A stretch of 8,782 nt of DNA from Candidatus Woesearchaeota archaeon (GCA_003564925.1 PXDW01000068.1:1-8782), one strand, 5' to 3'; counted from the stretch's first letter, positions 1 through 5,952 are shown. The notes: generated by a model not told the origin, from the letters alone. Made by a program: numbers and translations.

Positions 1-1
1 A

Positions 2-88
2 GTTAAGATGATTTCCACAGAAACTACTGAAGGAGAACAATTTTTTAATATAGGGGGAATTGGAGCGATTTTGAGATTTAGGGTTTGA
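2..88 (+). CDS. prf1: Peptide chain release factor aRF1, C-terminal end (partial)
   Basis: An open frame enters from the left edge and ends at TGA 86-88, leaving 28 residues. They contain STETTEGEQF followed by GGIGAILRFRV at the very end. Archaeal and eukaryotic class-1 release factors (aRF1/eRF1) end in this pattern: a Ser/Thr-Glu-Glu-Gly stretch and then GGI(A/G)(A/G)ILR(F/Y)R. The family recognises all three stop codons in the ribosomal A site and triggers peptidyl-tRNA hydrolysis; this tail belongs to domain 3, which contacts the partner GTPase. Only the last strand and terminus are visible, so the GGQ and NIKS motifs cannot be checked. The identification comes from the tail pattern alone, but that pattern is distinctive. 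Confidence 0.85.
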   Translation, partial: VKMISTETTEGEQFFNIGGIGAILRFRV

Positions 89-102
89 GCCCAGGAATTT
101 TT

Positions 103-119
103 ATGCAATCAAATGCAAT
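103..119 (+). repeat. Two ATGCAAT direct repeats, one helical turn apart
   Basis: ATGCAAT occurs at 103-109 and again at 113-119, a 10-base period, directly upstream of the TATA-like sequence CTTATAAA (124-131). Same-face spacing next to a possible promoter is what a small operator would look like. In DNA this AT-rich, two 7-mers can also arise by chance, so a regulatory role is only suggested. Confidence 0.25.
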
Positions 120-142
120 AATACTTATAAATTATTTAATGA

Positions 143-149
143 TTTTTTT
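143..149 (+). terminator. prf1: T-tract after the aRF1 gene
   Basis: A run of seven T lies 55 bases after the aRF1 stop codon. Archaeal RNA polymerase terminates at T-rich stretches without needing a hairpin, so this is a plausible 3' end for the upstream transcript. No stem-loop is seen. Confidence 0.35.
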
Positions 150-154
150 GTAAT

Positions 155-172
155 TGATAAAAGAGTATAAAA
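155..172 (+). promoter_or_regulatory. Candidate TATA boxes for the CofE-like gene
   Basis: Two overlapping candidates exist. TGATAAAA (155-162) is centred about 28 bases before ATG 187 and would give a leaderless mRNA. GTATAAAA (165-172) looks more like a consensus box but is only 18-21 bases from the tandem ATGs at 187 and 190. A third box, CTTATAAA at 124-131, would leave a leader of about 35 bases with no Shine-Dalgarno sequence. The sequence does not decide between them. Confidence 0.4.
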
Positions 173-186
173 TTCAATTTTAGAAA

Positions 187-1353
187 ATGATGGCATTACC
201 TAATTATTTTGGACCAATGGCTTTTGGATTGAAGATGGGGGTTGTAACTCCCGGAATTGATTTAGAGGGTGAAATATTTAACTTAGTTAAACGTTGCAAT
301 GAGGACGGATTTCTTGATAATGGGGATGTTGTTTGTGTGACAGAATCTATTGTAGCGCGTGCTCAGGGAAATTATGTTAGTGTGGACGAAGTGGTCGAAC
401 AAATTAGACATAAAATGAACTTATCTGAAAGGGCCGAATTAGGGGTTGTTTTTCCTATTGTGAGCAGAAACCGTTTTTCAATGGTTTTGAAATCTATCGC
501 AAGATCTACTCAAGAAGGCATGGTTGCAGTTCAGTTTTCTTTTCCTTATGATGAGGTTGGCAATCCCATTATTTGTCCAGATTTTGCAGAAGGTTTGGAA
601 AAAGAATTGATTACTATCGAAGATATTGGTGATAGAGGATTTAAACATCCTTTAACAAATATCGATTATTTGAAATTTTATAAAGAGGTGATAGAATCTG
701 AAGGTGCAACCCCAGAAATTTTTTTGTGCAATGATCCGGCCTATATTGTAAATCTAGATGTTGAAGGCGCAATAGCTGCAGACATTCATAATAGGAAAAA
801 AACAAAAGAAAAAATAAAAGAAAGGTTGGAAAATTGTATAACTCTTGATGAAATATGTGACAAGGGGGAGGTTTATTCTGAATGGGGCCTTTTAGGTAGC
901 AATATGTCTAGTGAAAGTTTATTGAAACTTGCTCCAAGAGAGGGTTATTTTTTTGTTGAAAGCTTGCAAAAACGCATAAGGAAGGATATTGGAGTTGAGA
1001 CAGAAGTTTTAATTTATGGAGATGGCGCTTATAAAGATCCAAGTAGTGGAATCTATGAATTGGCAGACCCCCTTGTTGTTTTGGCACAAACAAAAGGATT
1101 GAATTTTCTTCGTAAAGGTTTCAAGTATAAGTATGTAGCAGATGTTTATTTGAATGAAAAAGGAAAAAGTCGCGAAGAAGTCGAAAAAATTATTGAAGAA
1201 AAAAGAAATTCAAAAAGATTGGAAGATTTAATGGAAGAAGAGGGAACAACCCCTCGTAAAATGGGGGATCTCTTGGGAAGCCTAGCTGATTTAGTTAGCG
1301 GTTCTGCGGATGTTGGAACACCAGTAGTTTTGGTGAAAAACTTTCTTAGATAG
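187..1353 (+). CDS. Long CofE-like protein (coenzyme F420-0:L-glutamate ligase family)
   Basis: This 388-residue protein belongs to the family of CofE, which joins L-glutamate to F420-0 using GTP and a divalent metal. Seen in the sequence: GDVVCVTESIVARAQGN (46-62), the family's N-terminal signature; PIVSRNRFS (90-98); DIHNRKKTK (199-207); GLLGSN (234-239); YGDGAYKDP (277-285); and TTPRK...GSLADLVSGSADVGTPVV (354-380). The length and the YGDGA and TTPR blocks match the roughly 390-residue variety I recall from Firmicutes that lack F420, not the roughly 250-residue methanogen CofE. The substrate is therefore unknown; a relative in Chlamydia (FolC2) has been proposed to glutamylate folate. No other F420 gene is in the window. 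The start is one of tandem ATGs at 187/190; ATG 217 is a weaker alternative. It probably has its own transcript. The family call is firm and the reaction is not. Confidence 0.85.
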   Translation: MMALPNYFGPMAFGLKMGVVTPGIDLEGEIFNLVKRCNEDGFLDNGDVVCVTESIVARAQGNYVSVDEVVEQIRHKMNLSERAELGVVFPIVSRNRFSMVLKSIARSTQEGMVAVQFSFPYDEVGNPIICPDFAEGLEKELITIEDIGDRGFKHPLTNIDYLKFYKEVIESEGATPEIFLCNDPAYIVNLDVEGAIAADIHNRKKTKEKIKERLENCITLDEICDKGEVYSEWGLLGSNMSSESLLKLAPREGYFFVESLQKRIRKDIGVETEVLIYGDGAYKDPSSGIYELADPLVVLAQTKGLNFLRKGFKYKYVADVYLNEKGKSREEVEKIIEEKRNSKRLEDLMEEEGTTPRKMGDLLGSLADLVSGSADVGTPVVLVKNFLR

Positions 1354-1361
1354 TTGGAAAA

Positions 1362-1370
1362 TTTTTGTTT
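1362..1370 (+). terminator. T-rich stretch after the CofE-like gene
   Basis: TTTTTGTTT begins eight bases after the TAG stop at 1351-1353 and lies before the scpB TATA box. This is the expected form of an archaeal intrinsic terminator; there is no hairpin. Confidence 0.4.
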
Positions 1371-1386
1371 GTTGAATCTTCAAAAA

Positions 1387-1394
1387 CTTTAAAA
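1387..1394 (+). promoter_or_regulatory. scpB: TATA box for the scpB-glycosyltransferase operon
   Basis: CTTTAAAA is centred 26.5 bases before ATG 1417. This is the spacing at which archaeal RNA polymerase would start on or next to the A of the ATG, so a leaderless mRNA is predicted. No Shine-Dalgarno sequence precedes the ATG, in agreement. Confidence 0.6.
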
Positions 1395-1416
1395 CAAGTA
1401 AAAGTTTATTCTTTTT

Positions 1417-1923
1417 ATGGGAGAAAAAGAGGATTCACTTCACGAAAGAAAAGATGTCAAAAAAATTGAGGCAATTCTATTTATTGCAGGGAGGTTTCTA
1501 GATTTAAAAGAGCTTGTGGCTTTATCTGATTTGAATCCTTTAACTATAAAAGAAATTTTGGCCCTCTTGGAAAAAGAATATCAAGAAAGAGATTCTTCTA
1601 TAAAACTGGTTAGAAAAAACAATCTTTGGAAGATGGATGTTGACGATGAACATTCCTATCTTGCTAATCGGCTCGCGACAGGTTCTTCCGAGTTTTCTGG
1701 AGCCGAAAGAGAAACACTTGCCATTATTGCATTTAAACAACCAATAAAGCAATCTGTGTTGGTAAAAATAAGGGGAAATAAATCTTATGACCATATAAAA
1801 AGATTTTTCGAATTGGGGTTGATTAAAAAGAAAAAAATGGGACATACTTATGAATTGAGTTTAAGCGAAGAATTTTATAATTATTTCAATGTAAGTAAAG
1901 AAGGAACAGTTAGTGGAAGGTGA
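1417..1923 (+). CDS. scpB: Segregation and condensation protein ScpB
   Basis: ScpB is a tandem winged-helix protein that dimerises and binds the ScpA kleisin to regulate the SMC ring in chromosome organisation. The 168-residue product shows both halves. The N-terminal domain (about 14-90) opens with VKKIEAILFIAG, the usual ScpB start. The C-terminal domain (about 95-160) carries ERETLAIIAFKQPIKQ, then an IRG motif and RFFELGLIKKKKM, close to the family pattern of ETLAIIAYKQP, IRG and L.ERGLI, ending in a YFNV-like segment. The length is normal or slightly short. It starts with ATG 26.5 bases after a TATA box and leads an operon with a glycosyltransferase. No scpA or smc is visible nearby, although bacteria usually pair scpB with scpA. 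Confidence 0.88.
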   Translation: MGEKEDSLHERKDVKKIEAILFIAGRFLDLKELVALSDLNPLTIKEILALLEKEYQERDSSIKLVRKNNLWKMDVDDEHSYLANRLATGSSEFSGAERETLAIIAFKQPIKQSVLVKIRGNKSYDHIKRFFELGLIKKKKMGHTYELSLSEEFYNYFNVSKEGTVSGR

Positions 1924-1924
1924 T
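1918..1924 (+). promoter_or_regulatory. Shine-Dalgarno that sets the glycosyltransferase start
   Basis: AGGTGAT is complementary to the conserved 3' end of archaeal 16S rRNA (the ATCACCT region). It lies six bases before ATG 1931 and overlaps the TGA stop of scpB (1921-1923). This favours ATG 1931 over the in-frame GTG at 1913, which lies upstream of the ribosome-binding site. Confidence 0.7.
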
Positions 1925-1930
1925 TTAAAC

Positions 1931-3163
1931 ATGGCAGAATTTATTACTTTAGTTTATCTTTTCTATATGTTTGTTGCTCTGTATTTTTTACTGCTCTTTA
2001 TAATGACGTTTCTTTTTAATAGGAGGGAACTGTTTTATGTTCCAAAAATATCTAAGGATTACACTTTAAGTGTACTTGTTCCTTCTTATAATGAAGAAAA
2101 AAGTCTTGAAGGAACTGTTGAATCTCTTTTAAAATCTGACTATAAAAATATTTTAGAGATAATAATCATAAATGATGGAAGTTCAGACAATACACTCAAG
2201 ATAGCTAAAAGATTGAAAGATACTTATGAAATAGTCAAGGTTTTAGACAAACCAAACTCTGGAAAGGCAGACTCTTTGAATAAAGCTATTAAATTTGCAA
2301 GAGGGGAATTAATTGCTGTTGTTGATGCAGATTCTTACCCTAGCGAAAACGCAATTTCCTCAATGATTGGGTTTTTTGATGAAGGGGATGTTGGTGCGGT
2401 TACTACGAGAGTTCAAGTAAGAAATCCTAAGAAATTTATTCAAAAATTACAATCTATTGAATATAAAGTCATAGCCTTTACAAGAAAAATGCTTGGTTTT
2501 TTGGATGCAATTTATGTGACTCCCGGACCTCTTGCAATATACAAGAAATCTGCCCTGGAAAAGATAGGGGGGTTCGATACTAAGAATATGACTGAAGATA
2601 TAGAAGCTACTTGGCATTTAATTCATGATGGATATAAGATAAGAATGTCATTTGCGCCAAAGGTTTTGACAGTAGCTCCAGATACTTTTAAGAAATGGTT
2701 TAAGCAAAGAATTCGTTGGAATATTGGGGGCTTCCAAACAATATCAAAATACAAAGGGTGTTTTTTTAAAAAAGGTATGTTGGGTTCTTTTATATTGCCT
2801 TTTTTTGTTGTTTCTCTTGTGTTAGGGGTTGTTGGTTTGGCTATTTTTATATATCGGTTCTCAAGAAGGGTTTTAGTATATTATCTTTCTACAAAGTATA
2901 CTTTAGAGGCAGAAGTTGCGCTCTTAGTATTAGAAGATATTAGTATTCATCCCTCGGTTTTACATCTTTTTGGGATCTGTTTGTTTTTTGCGGGATTAGC
3001 ATTTGTTTTGTTTGCTTTAAACAAGGTTGAAGATAGGTTAAAAATTAAAAGGGAAAATATATTTACTGTTTTGTTTTACTCTTTGATATATGCTTTATTG
3101 TATCCGATAATTTTAATAACCTCTGGGTACAAATTATTAAAAGGGGAATATTCTTGGAGATAA
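1931..3163 (+). CDS. Membrane-bound processive glycosyltransferase, family 2
   Basis: A 410-residue inner-membrane GT2 enzyme resembling poly-N-acetylglucosamine (PgaC/IcaA), hyaluronan and cellulose synthases, which polymerise sugar from nucleotide donors on the cytoplasmic face and extrude the chain. Order of parts: a transmembrane segment (about 7-29); the GT-A domain with SVLVPSYNEE (47-56) and NDGSSDNT (81-88); the metal-binding DAD (132-134); TPGPLAIY (197-204); TED (221-223), holding the probable catalytic base; and QRIRW (259-263), the Q..RW signature of processive enzymes. Three or so C-terminal membrane segments follow (about 283-308, 345-368, 375-402). It is translationally coupled to scpB, with seven bases between stop and start. 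The family is certain; the sugar is not. A non-processive role in lipid-linked glycan synthesis remains possible, but the Q..RW motif argues for polymerisation. Confidence 0.88.
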   Translation: MAEFITLVYLFYMFVALYFLLLFIMTFLFNRRELFYVPKISKDYTLSVLVPSYNEEKSLEGTVESLLKSDYKNILEIIIINDGSSDNTLKIAKRLKDTYEIVKVLDKPNSGKADSLNKAIKFARGELIAVVDADSYPSENAISSMIGFFDEGDVGAVTTRVQVRNPKKFIQKLQSIEYKVIAFTRKMLGFLDAIYVTPGPLAIYKKSALEKIGGFDTKNMTEDIEATWHLIHDGYKIRMSFAPKVLTVAPDTFKKWFKQRIRWNIGGFQTISKYKGCFFKKGMLGSFILPFFVVSLVLGVVGLAIFIYRFSRRVLVYYLSTKYTLEAEVALLVLEDISIHPSVLHLFGICLFFAGLAFVLFALNKVEDRLKIKRENIFTVLFYSLIYALLYPIILITSGYKLLKGEYSWR

Positions 3164-3164
3164 C

Positions 3165-3818
3165 ATGCTTAAGGATAAAAGACACGTGTTTTGGCAGGCA
3201 TTAGTGGTGACTGTCTTCATTTTTGCATTAGGGGTTGTATTGGGGGTTTTTTTTGAACAAACGAGATCGGATAAGATAAATGTTATGTTTCATGATTCAG
3301 AAGTTTCCCTTTATGATTCTTTTGCATTGTCTGAAGGTTTAGGAATGTTTAATGTCAGTTGTGAAGTTGCAGAGTCTTTTTTGATTGATTTTGCAGATAA
3401 GGTTTATGAAGAATCTAAACTTTTGGCAGAGTATGAAAAATCTGCTAAAATATCTAATTCATTAAAGTCTTTGTATAGAAAATATGATGTTTTGAGAACG
3501 ATTCTTTGGGTAAATACAATTAAGGTTAAGGAAAGATGTGACATAAATACTGTAGTTTATCTGTATCAAAGAGACACTGAAGAAATTGAAACTAGTGCAA
3601 GGCAATCAGCCATTTCAAGAACACTTGGGGAACTCAAAAGACAAGAAGGCAATACTTTTATTTTGATTCCAATTGCCGTAGACCAAGATATAGCCTCTTT
3701 AGATTATATGCTTGAAGGATATAAAATTGATTCTTTTCCGATTGTTGTAATAAATGAGAAACATCTTATCACAGAAATAATTTCAATTTCCGATTTTGAA
3801 AGATATCTTAATGGATAG
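3165..3818 (+). CDS. Membrane-anchored protein with thioredoxin-like C-terminus, no CXXC
   Basis: This 217-residue protein has one N-terminal membrane segment (about 9-31) and then a soluble part that probably faces outside. Residues about 50-120 look helical and charged. The C-terminal half (about 122-216) alternates strands and helices as in a thioredoxin fold: a first strand ending in VVYLYQRD, a second strand with FILIPIAVD, then IDSFPIVVIN, which resembles the cis-proline loop and following strand (typically V-P-T-hydrophobic), and a final helix ending FERYL. No CXXC is present; a single Cys precedes the first strand (KERCD). A binding or scaffold role therefore seems likelier than disulfide exchange. 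It is third in the scpB operon, one base after the glycosyltransferase stop, with GGAG five bases upstream. The fold is inferred and the function unknown. Confidence 0.7.
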   Translation: MLKDKRHVFWQALVVTVFIFALGVVLGVFFEQTRSDKINVMFHDSEVSLYDSFALSEGLGMFNVSCEVAESFLIDFADKVYEESKLLAEYEKSAKISNSLKSLYRKYDVLRTILWVNTIKVKERCDINTVVYLYQRDTEEIETSARQSAISRTLGELKRQEGNTFILIPIAVDQDIASLDYMLEGYKIDSFPIVVINEKHLITEIISISDFERYLNG

Positions 3819-4641
3819 CCTTCTTTTTTCTTTTTTTATGCTTTTTTATTTGGATGAACTGTAAATATGAGACTGCTGATGCTAGGAGCATTGTCGCCCC
3901 AAGCAGTTCTAGACTTTCTTCCAATAAAAAATCTTTCAAGCGGTATGTAACATTTAGGTTATGAGGGTCATCCTCTAATAGATTTAGGTCTGTTTTTTCA
4001 TAAATATGTTTTAATTCATCACCCCCCATCCATTTTGATGTAGTGAAATTATACATAACTCCTCCAATGTACCACCCTCCATCAATTAAGTCTGCTGGAC
4101 CAGATATAAATGCTGCAGCTCCATAAAAAATAAACCCTAAGGCAAGTAGGATTACTGTGACTTTACTCTTTTTGATATATTTCCCATATTTTATTACCGC
4201 AAAAATAGGTATTGCAGCCAACACAAGAAAATAAAATGTTTCTGCAATTCTAAGGTAAAAGAAACTTAATCCTAGTTGTTCATAAAAAAGGTAGTCTCTT
4301 AAATCACCTGCATCTTCCATTAACATAAACATTCCTGCTACAGCAAATAATAACCAGAACATAGCTTCTTTTCCCCTTTTTCTTTCTCTTAGTATCCCTG
4401 TAAGATACGCACTAAAAATTATTAGCAGTCCTAAAAATAACCATTGGAGCATTTCTATTGGACCTCCTTCTGTGAATAGCCTATTCCAAAGCAGAGGTAT
4501 AAAAGTATCCGCATAAATTTCTCTTGTTCCGAAAAAGTTTTTTATGTCAGATATATAGATTAGGACATAAGATAAACCAAGAAATCCAAGACCAATTATT
4601 AATATGTGTTGATATTTTAATGAGAACTCTTTAAAATTCAT
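3808..4641 (-). CDS. Multi-pass membrane protein, unrecognised family
   Basis: I do not recognise this 277-residue protein. It has about six hydrophobic segments (roughly 12-30, 64-84, 94-108, 127-150, 161-180, 243-265) and a very basic C-terminal tail (KKHKKRKKKAIH), which suggests a cytoplasmic C-terminus. Acidic residues lie in or at the edge of membrane segments: MLMEDAGDLRDY (106-117), RIAET (131-135) and LEESLELLGATM (240-251). Such charges often line ion- or proton-conducting or metal-binding sites, or contact partners. Between segments five and six lies a loop of about 60 residues with Trp, Asp and His. It converges with the scpB operon and overlaps its last gene by 11 bases. The start is the only early ATG; an AT-rich TTTTTAAAT (4675-4683, minus) could be its TATA box with a short leader. 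Confidence 0.75.
   Translation of the reverse strand: MNFKEFSLKYQHILIIGLGFLGLSYVLIYISDIKNFFGTREIYADTFIPLLWNRLFTEGGPIEMLQWLFLGLLIIFSAYLTGILRERKRGKEAMFWLLFAVAGMFMLMEDAGDLRDYLFYEQLGLSFFYLRIAETFYFLVLAAIPIFAVIKYGKYIKKSKVTVILLALGFIFYGAAAFISGPADLIDGGWYIGGVMYNFTTSKWMGGDELKHIYEKTDLNLLEDDPHNLNVTYRLKDFLLEESLELLGATMLLASAVSYLQFIQIKKHKKRKKKAIH
3821..3850 (+). terminator. T-rich terminator of the scpB operon, inside the convergent gene
   Basis: Starting two bases after the TAG at 3816-3818, three successive T-runs (6, 7 and 6 T) occur within 30 bases on the plus strand. This is a strong archaeal intrinsic terminator sequence. On the minus strand the same bases encode the lysine-rich C-terminus (KKHKKRKKKAIH) of the convergent membrane protein, so the terminator and a coding sequence share the DNA. 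Confidence 0.55.
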
Positions 4642-4712
4642 TTTTGGTTTGTACTCTCTCTTAAAACAAATTCCATTTAAAAATATTTTCTTATTTTTTT
4701 GGATTCGTAAGA

Positions 4713-4720
4713 TTTATTAT
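4713..4720 (+). promoter_or_regulatory. TATA-like box for the 204-residue membrane protein
   Basis: TTTATTAT is centred 25.5 bases before ATG 4742, predicting a leaderless mRNA. No Shine-Dalgarno sequence is visible in TTTTAATACAAT before the ATG. The 100-base gap also has to hold the promoter of the divergent minus-strand gene. Confidence 0.5.
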
Positions 4721-4741
4721 CTGGCTTTTTTTTAATACAAT

Positions 4742-5356
4742 ATGAATAAGAAAAGGAATTTTTTCTTGAATAGCATAGCGATAATTTTAATCTTGATGGG
4801 GATTTTTAGGTTTTTTCAAGTCGTTGTTATAGCAAATGATTTTCCGAGATATTTTTGGTTTTGTAATTTTTCTCCTTTGATTTTGGGGCTTGCGATTTAT
4901 TTTAGAAATTCTTTTGTTCTAATTGGGCAGTTTTCGGTTTTGTTTCTTGGCCAAATTTTTTGGACGATTGATTTGATTTATTTTGTTTTTTTGAAATCTT
5001 TTTTGTTTGAAGATGTGGCTAGATATATTTTAAATGAACCTTTAATTTCTCAGATAGCAACTTTTAGCGTTCACGTTTTTGTTTTGCCTTTGGCCATCAT
5101 TGCGATATTTCTAATTAGGAAGGAAAGTAAAAATGCATGGATGTTTTCGTTTATTCTTTTTGCATTATTACTTCCGATAGTTTTTTATTATGGTGCAGAA
5201 TATAATTTGAACTTATTTTATAGTCACAGGATTGAATATCTTCCAGAGTTTCCTTTACATTCCCTAACTTTTCCTCTTGCTTATATTTTTGTAGTTGTTC
5301 TTCCTTTAAGTTATTTGATGAATTTTTTAATTAGGAAATTTAATAAAAAGAAATAA
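4742..5356 (+). CDS. Multi-pass membrane protein with a WFCN motif, unrecognised family
   Basis: This 204-residue, strongly hydrophobic protein has about six membrane segments (roughly 8-30, 43-54, 58-84, 106-124, 131-149, 176-196) and a lysine-rich cytoplasmic-type end (RKFNKKK). Polar and aromatic residues sit where a function could be: RYFWFCN (36-42) ahead of segment two, and a Q71...W74-T-I-D77 group inside segment three. Tyr and His cluster in the loop before the last segment (YSHRIEYLPEF). I have a faint memory of archaeal and bacterial small membrane proteins with a W-x-C-N element but cannot name the family. It is monocistronic, divergent from the 277-residue membrane protein, and overlaps the convergent deacetylase gene by 17 bases. 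No enzyme or transporter signature is evident. Confidence 0.72.
   Translation: MNKKRNFFLNSIAIILILMGIFRFFQVVVIANDFPRYFWFCNFSPLILGLAIYFRNSFVLIGQFSVLFLGQIFWTIDLIYFVFLKSFLFEDVARYILNEPLISQIATFSVHVFVLPLAIIAIFLIRKESKNAWMFSFILFALLLPIVFYYGAEYNLNLFYSHRIEYLPEFPLHSLTFPLAYIFVVVLPLSYLMNFLIRKFNKKK
5336..5354 (-). terminator. T-rich 3' end of the deacetylase gene, overlapping the convergent gene
   Basis: On the minus strand the last codons (for LISFY) and the stop read CTTATTTCTTTTTATTAAAT, a T-rich stretch at the right place to end the minus transcript. On the plus strand it encodes the NKKK terminus of the 204-residue membrane protein. It is weaker than the 3821-3850 tract. Confidence 0.3.
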
Positions 5357-5855
5357 GCTTGTTTGAAAAAACTCCTGCATCATTGCAATGGTAAACTTTT
5401 CTGGTCATTTGGTTAAGGTAAACTTTGATCGAAAGATTATATTCTTTTAGCAATTTTTTATTTTCTCTTGATATTGCTAAGTGGGGGGGTTTGAATAGTT
5501 CTGGTTTGAAACCAAAACAATCTTCGAATATTTCTATAGATTCTTCAATTTGATCTCTTGTTATCTCATTATTGTATTCCTTATATTCATGTTTATATCC
5601 GTGGAGGGCGAGAGTTTTGTTTAAAGACAATATTTTTTCACACCATTCAGGGTAATCAGATATTTTTTCACCTTGATATTTAGGAATTACATAGAGTACT
5701 TTAGGGGCATATTCTTCTATCTCAGGGCAGCTAATTAAAGGGTGAATGTCATCTATTTCTGAAGGAAGGATAATCCTAGTAAGCATAATAAGCAATATTA
5801 TTGAAACGATAATTAATCCGGCTATCAAAAACAAACTTCTTTTTTGTTTTTTCAT
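5340..5855 (-). CDS. Membrane-anchored polysaccharide deacetylase-like protein (NodB fold, DUF2334-like)
   Basis: This 171-residue protein has one N-terminal membrane anchor (about 8-30) and an external catalytic domain. Seen: IDDIHP (34-39), matching the family's first motif with the Asp pair for base and metal; VLYVIP (53-58); LHGYKHEY (84-91), the HxxxH metal site; FKPPH (121-125), equivalent to the (F/Y)RPP motif; and a terminal block with YHCND. NodB-fold enzymes hydrolyse N- or O-acetyl groups from carbohydrates; the HGY.H form is typical of DUF2334. The spacing from the Asp pair to the HxxxH is short and the whole domain is compact, yet both metal-binding motifs are intact, so I read it as active rather than degenerate. 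It is monocistronic. A substrate made by the family-2 glycosyltransferase at 1931 is an attractive guess, unsupported by an operon link. Confidence 0.8.
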   Translation of the reverse strand: MKKQKRSLFLIAGLIIVSIILLIMLTRIILPSEIDDIHPLISCPEIEEYAPKVLYVIPKYQGEKISDYPEWCEKILSLNKTLALHGYKHEYKEYNNEITRDQIEESIEIFEDCFGFKPELFKPPHLAISRENKKLLKEYNLSIKVYLNQMTRKVYHCNDAGVFSNKLISFY

Positions 5856-5876
5856 AATTAATTTTGTGGTTGATTA

Positions 5877-5884
5877 TTTTAATA
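5877..5884 (-). promoter_or_regulatory. TATA-like box for the deacetylase gene
   Basis: Read on the minus strand this is TATTAAAA, centred 25.5 bases before the start codon (complement of 5853-5855), so a leaderless mRNA is predicted. The same octamer serves the divergent MBF1-like gene (5922-5929), making a paired divergent promoter in a 97-base gap. Confidence 0.55.
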
Positions 5885-5921
5885 TCTTTGGCACATCGAA
5901 ATAATCTTTTGAGAACCTAAA

Positions 5922-5929
5922 TATTAAAA
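5922..5929 (+). promoter_or_regulatory. TATA-like box for the MBF1-like gene
   Basis: TATTAAAA is centred 27.5 bases before ATG 5953, so the mRNA is probably leaderless. This placement supports ATG 5953 rather than the in-frame TTG at 5947. Confidence 0.55.
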
Positions 5930-5952
5930 AATAAATTTATCTTTTATTGGGA

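Noticed and set aside
908..1093. Minus-strand open frame inside the CofE-like gene
   Set aside because: It lies wholly within a gene with strong family motifs and has no promoter or recognisable product.
1540..1845. Minus-strand open frame of 101 codons inside scpB
   Set aside because: It is antisense to conserved ScpB motifs; its Phe/Ser/Leu-rich composition is what AT-rich antisense reading gives.
1913..1930. GTG 1913 as the start of the glycosyltransferase
   Set aside because: It lies upstream of the AGGTGAT Shine-Dalgarno, which is correctly spaced for ATG 1931, and inside scpB.
4642..4741. Small gene or RNA in the divergent gap
   Set aside because: The gap is AT-rich, lacks a convincing open frame or hairpin, and is explained by two back-to-back promoters.
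5947..5952. TTG 5947 as the start of the MBF1-like protein
   Set aside because: ATG 5953 fits the TATA spacing and places the zinc-ribbon Cys at the usual distance from the N-terminus.
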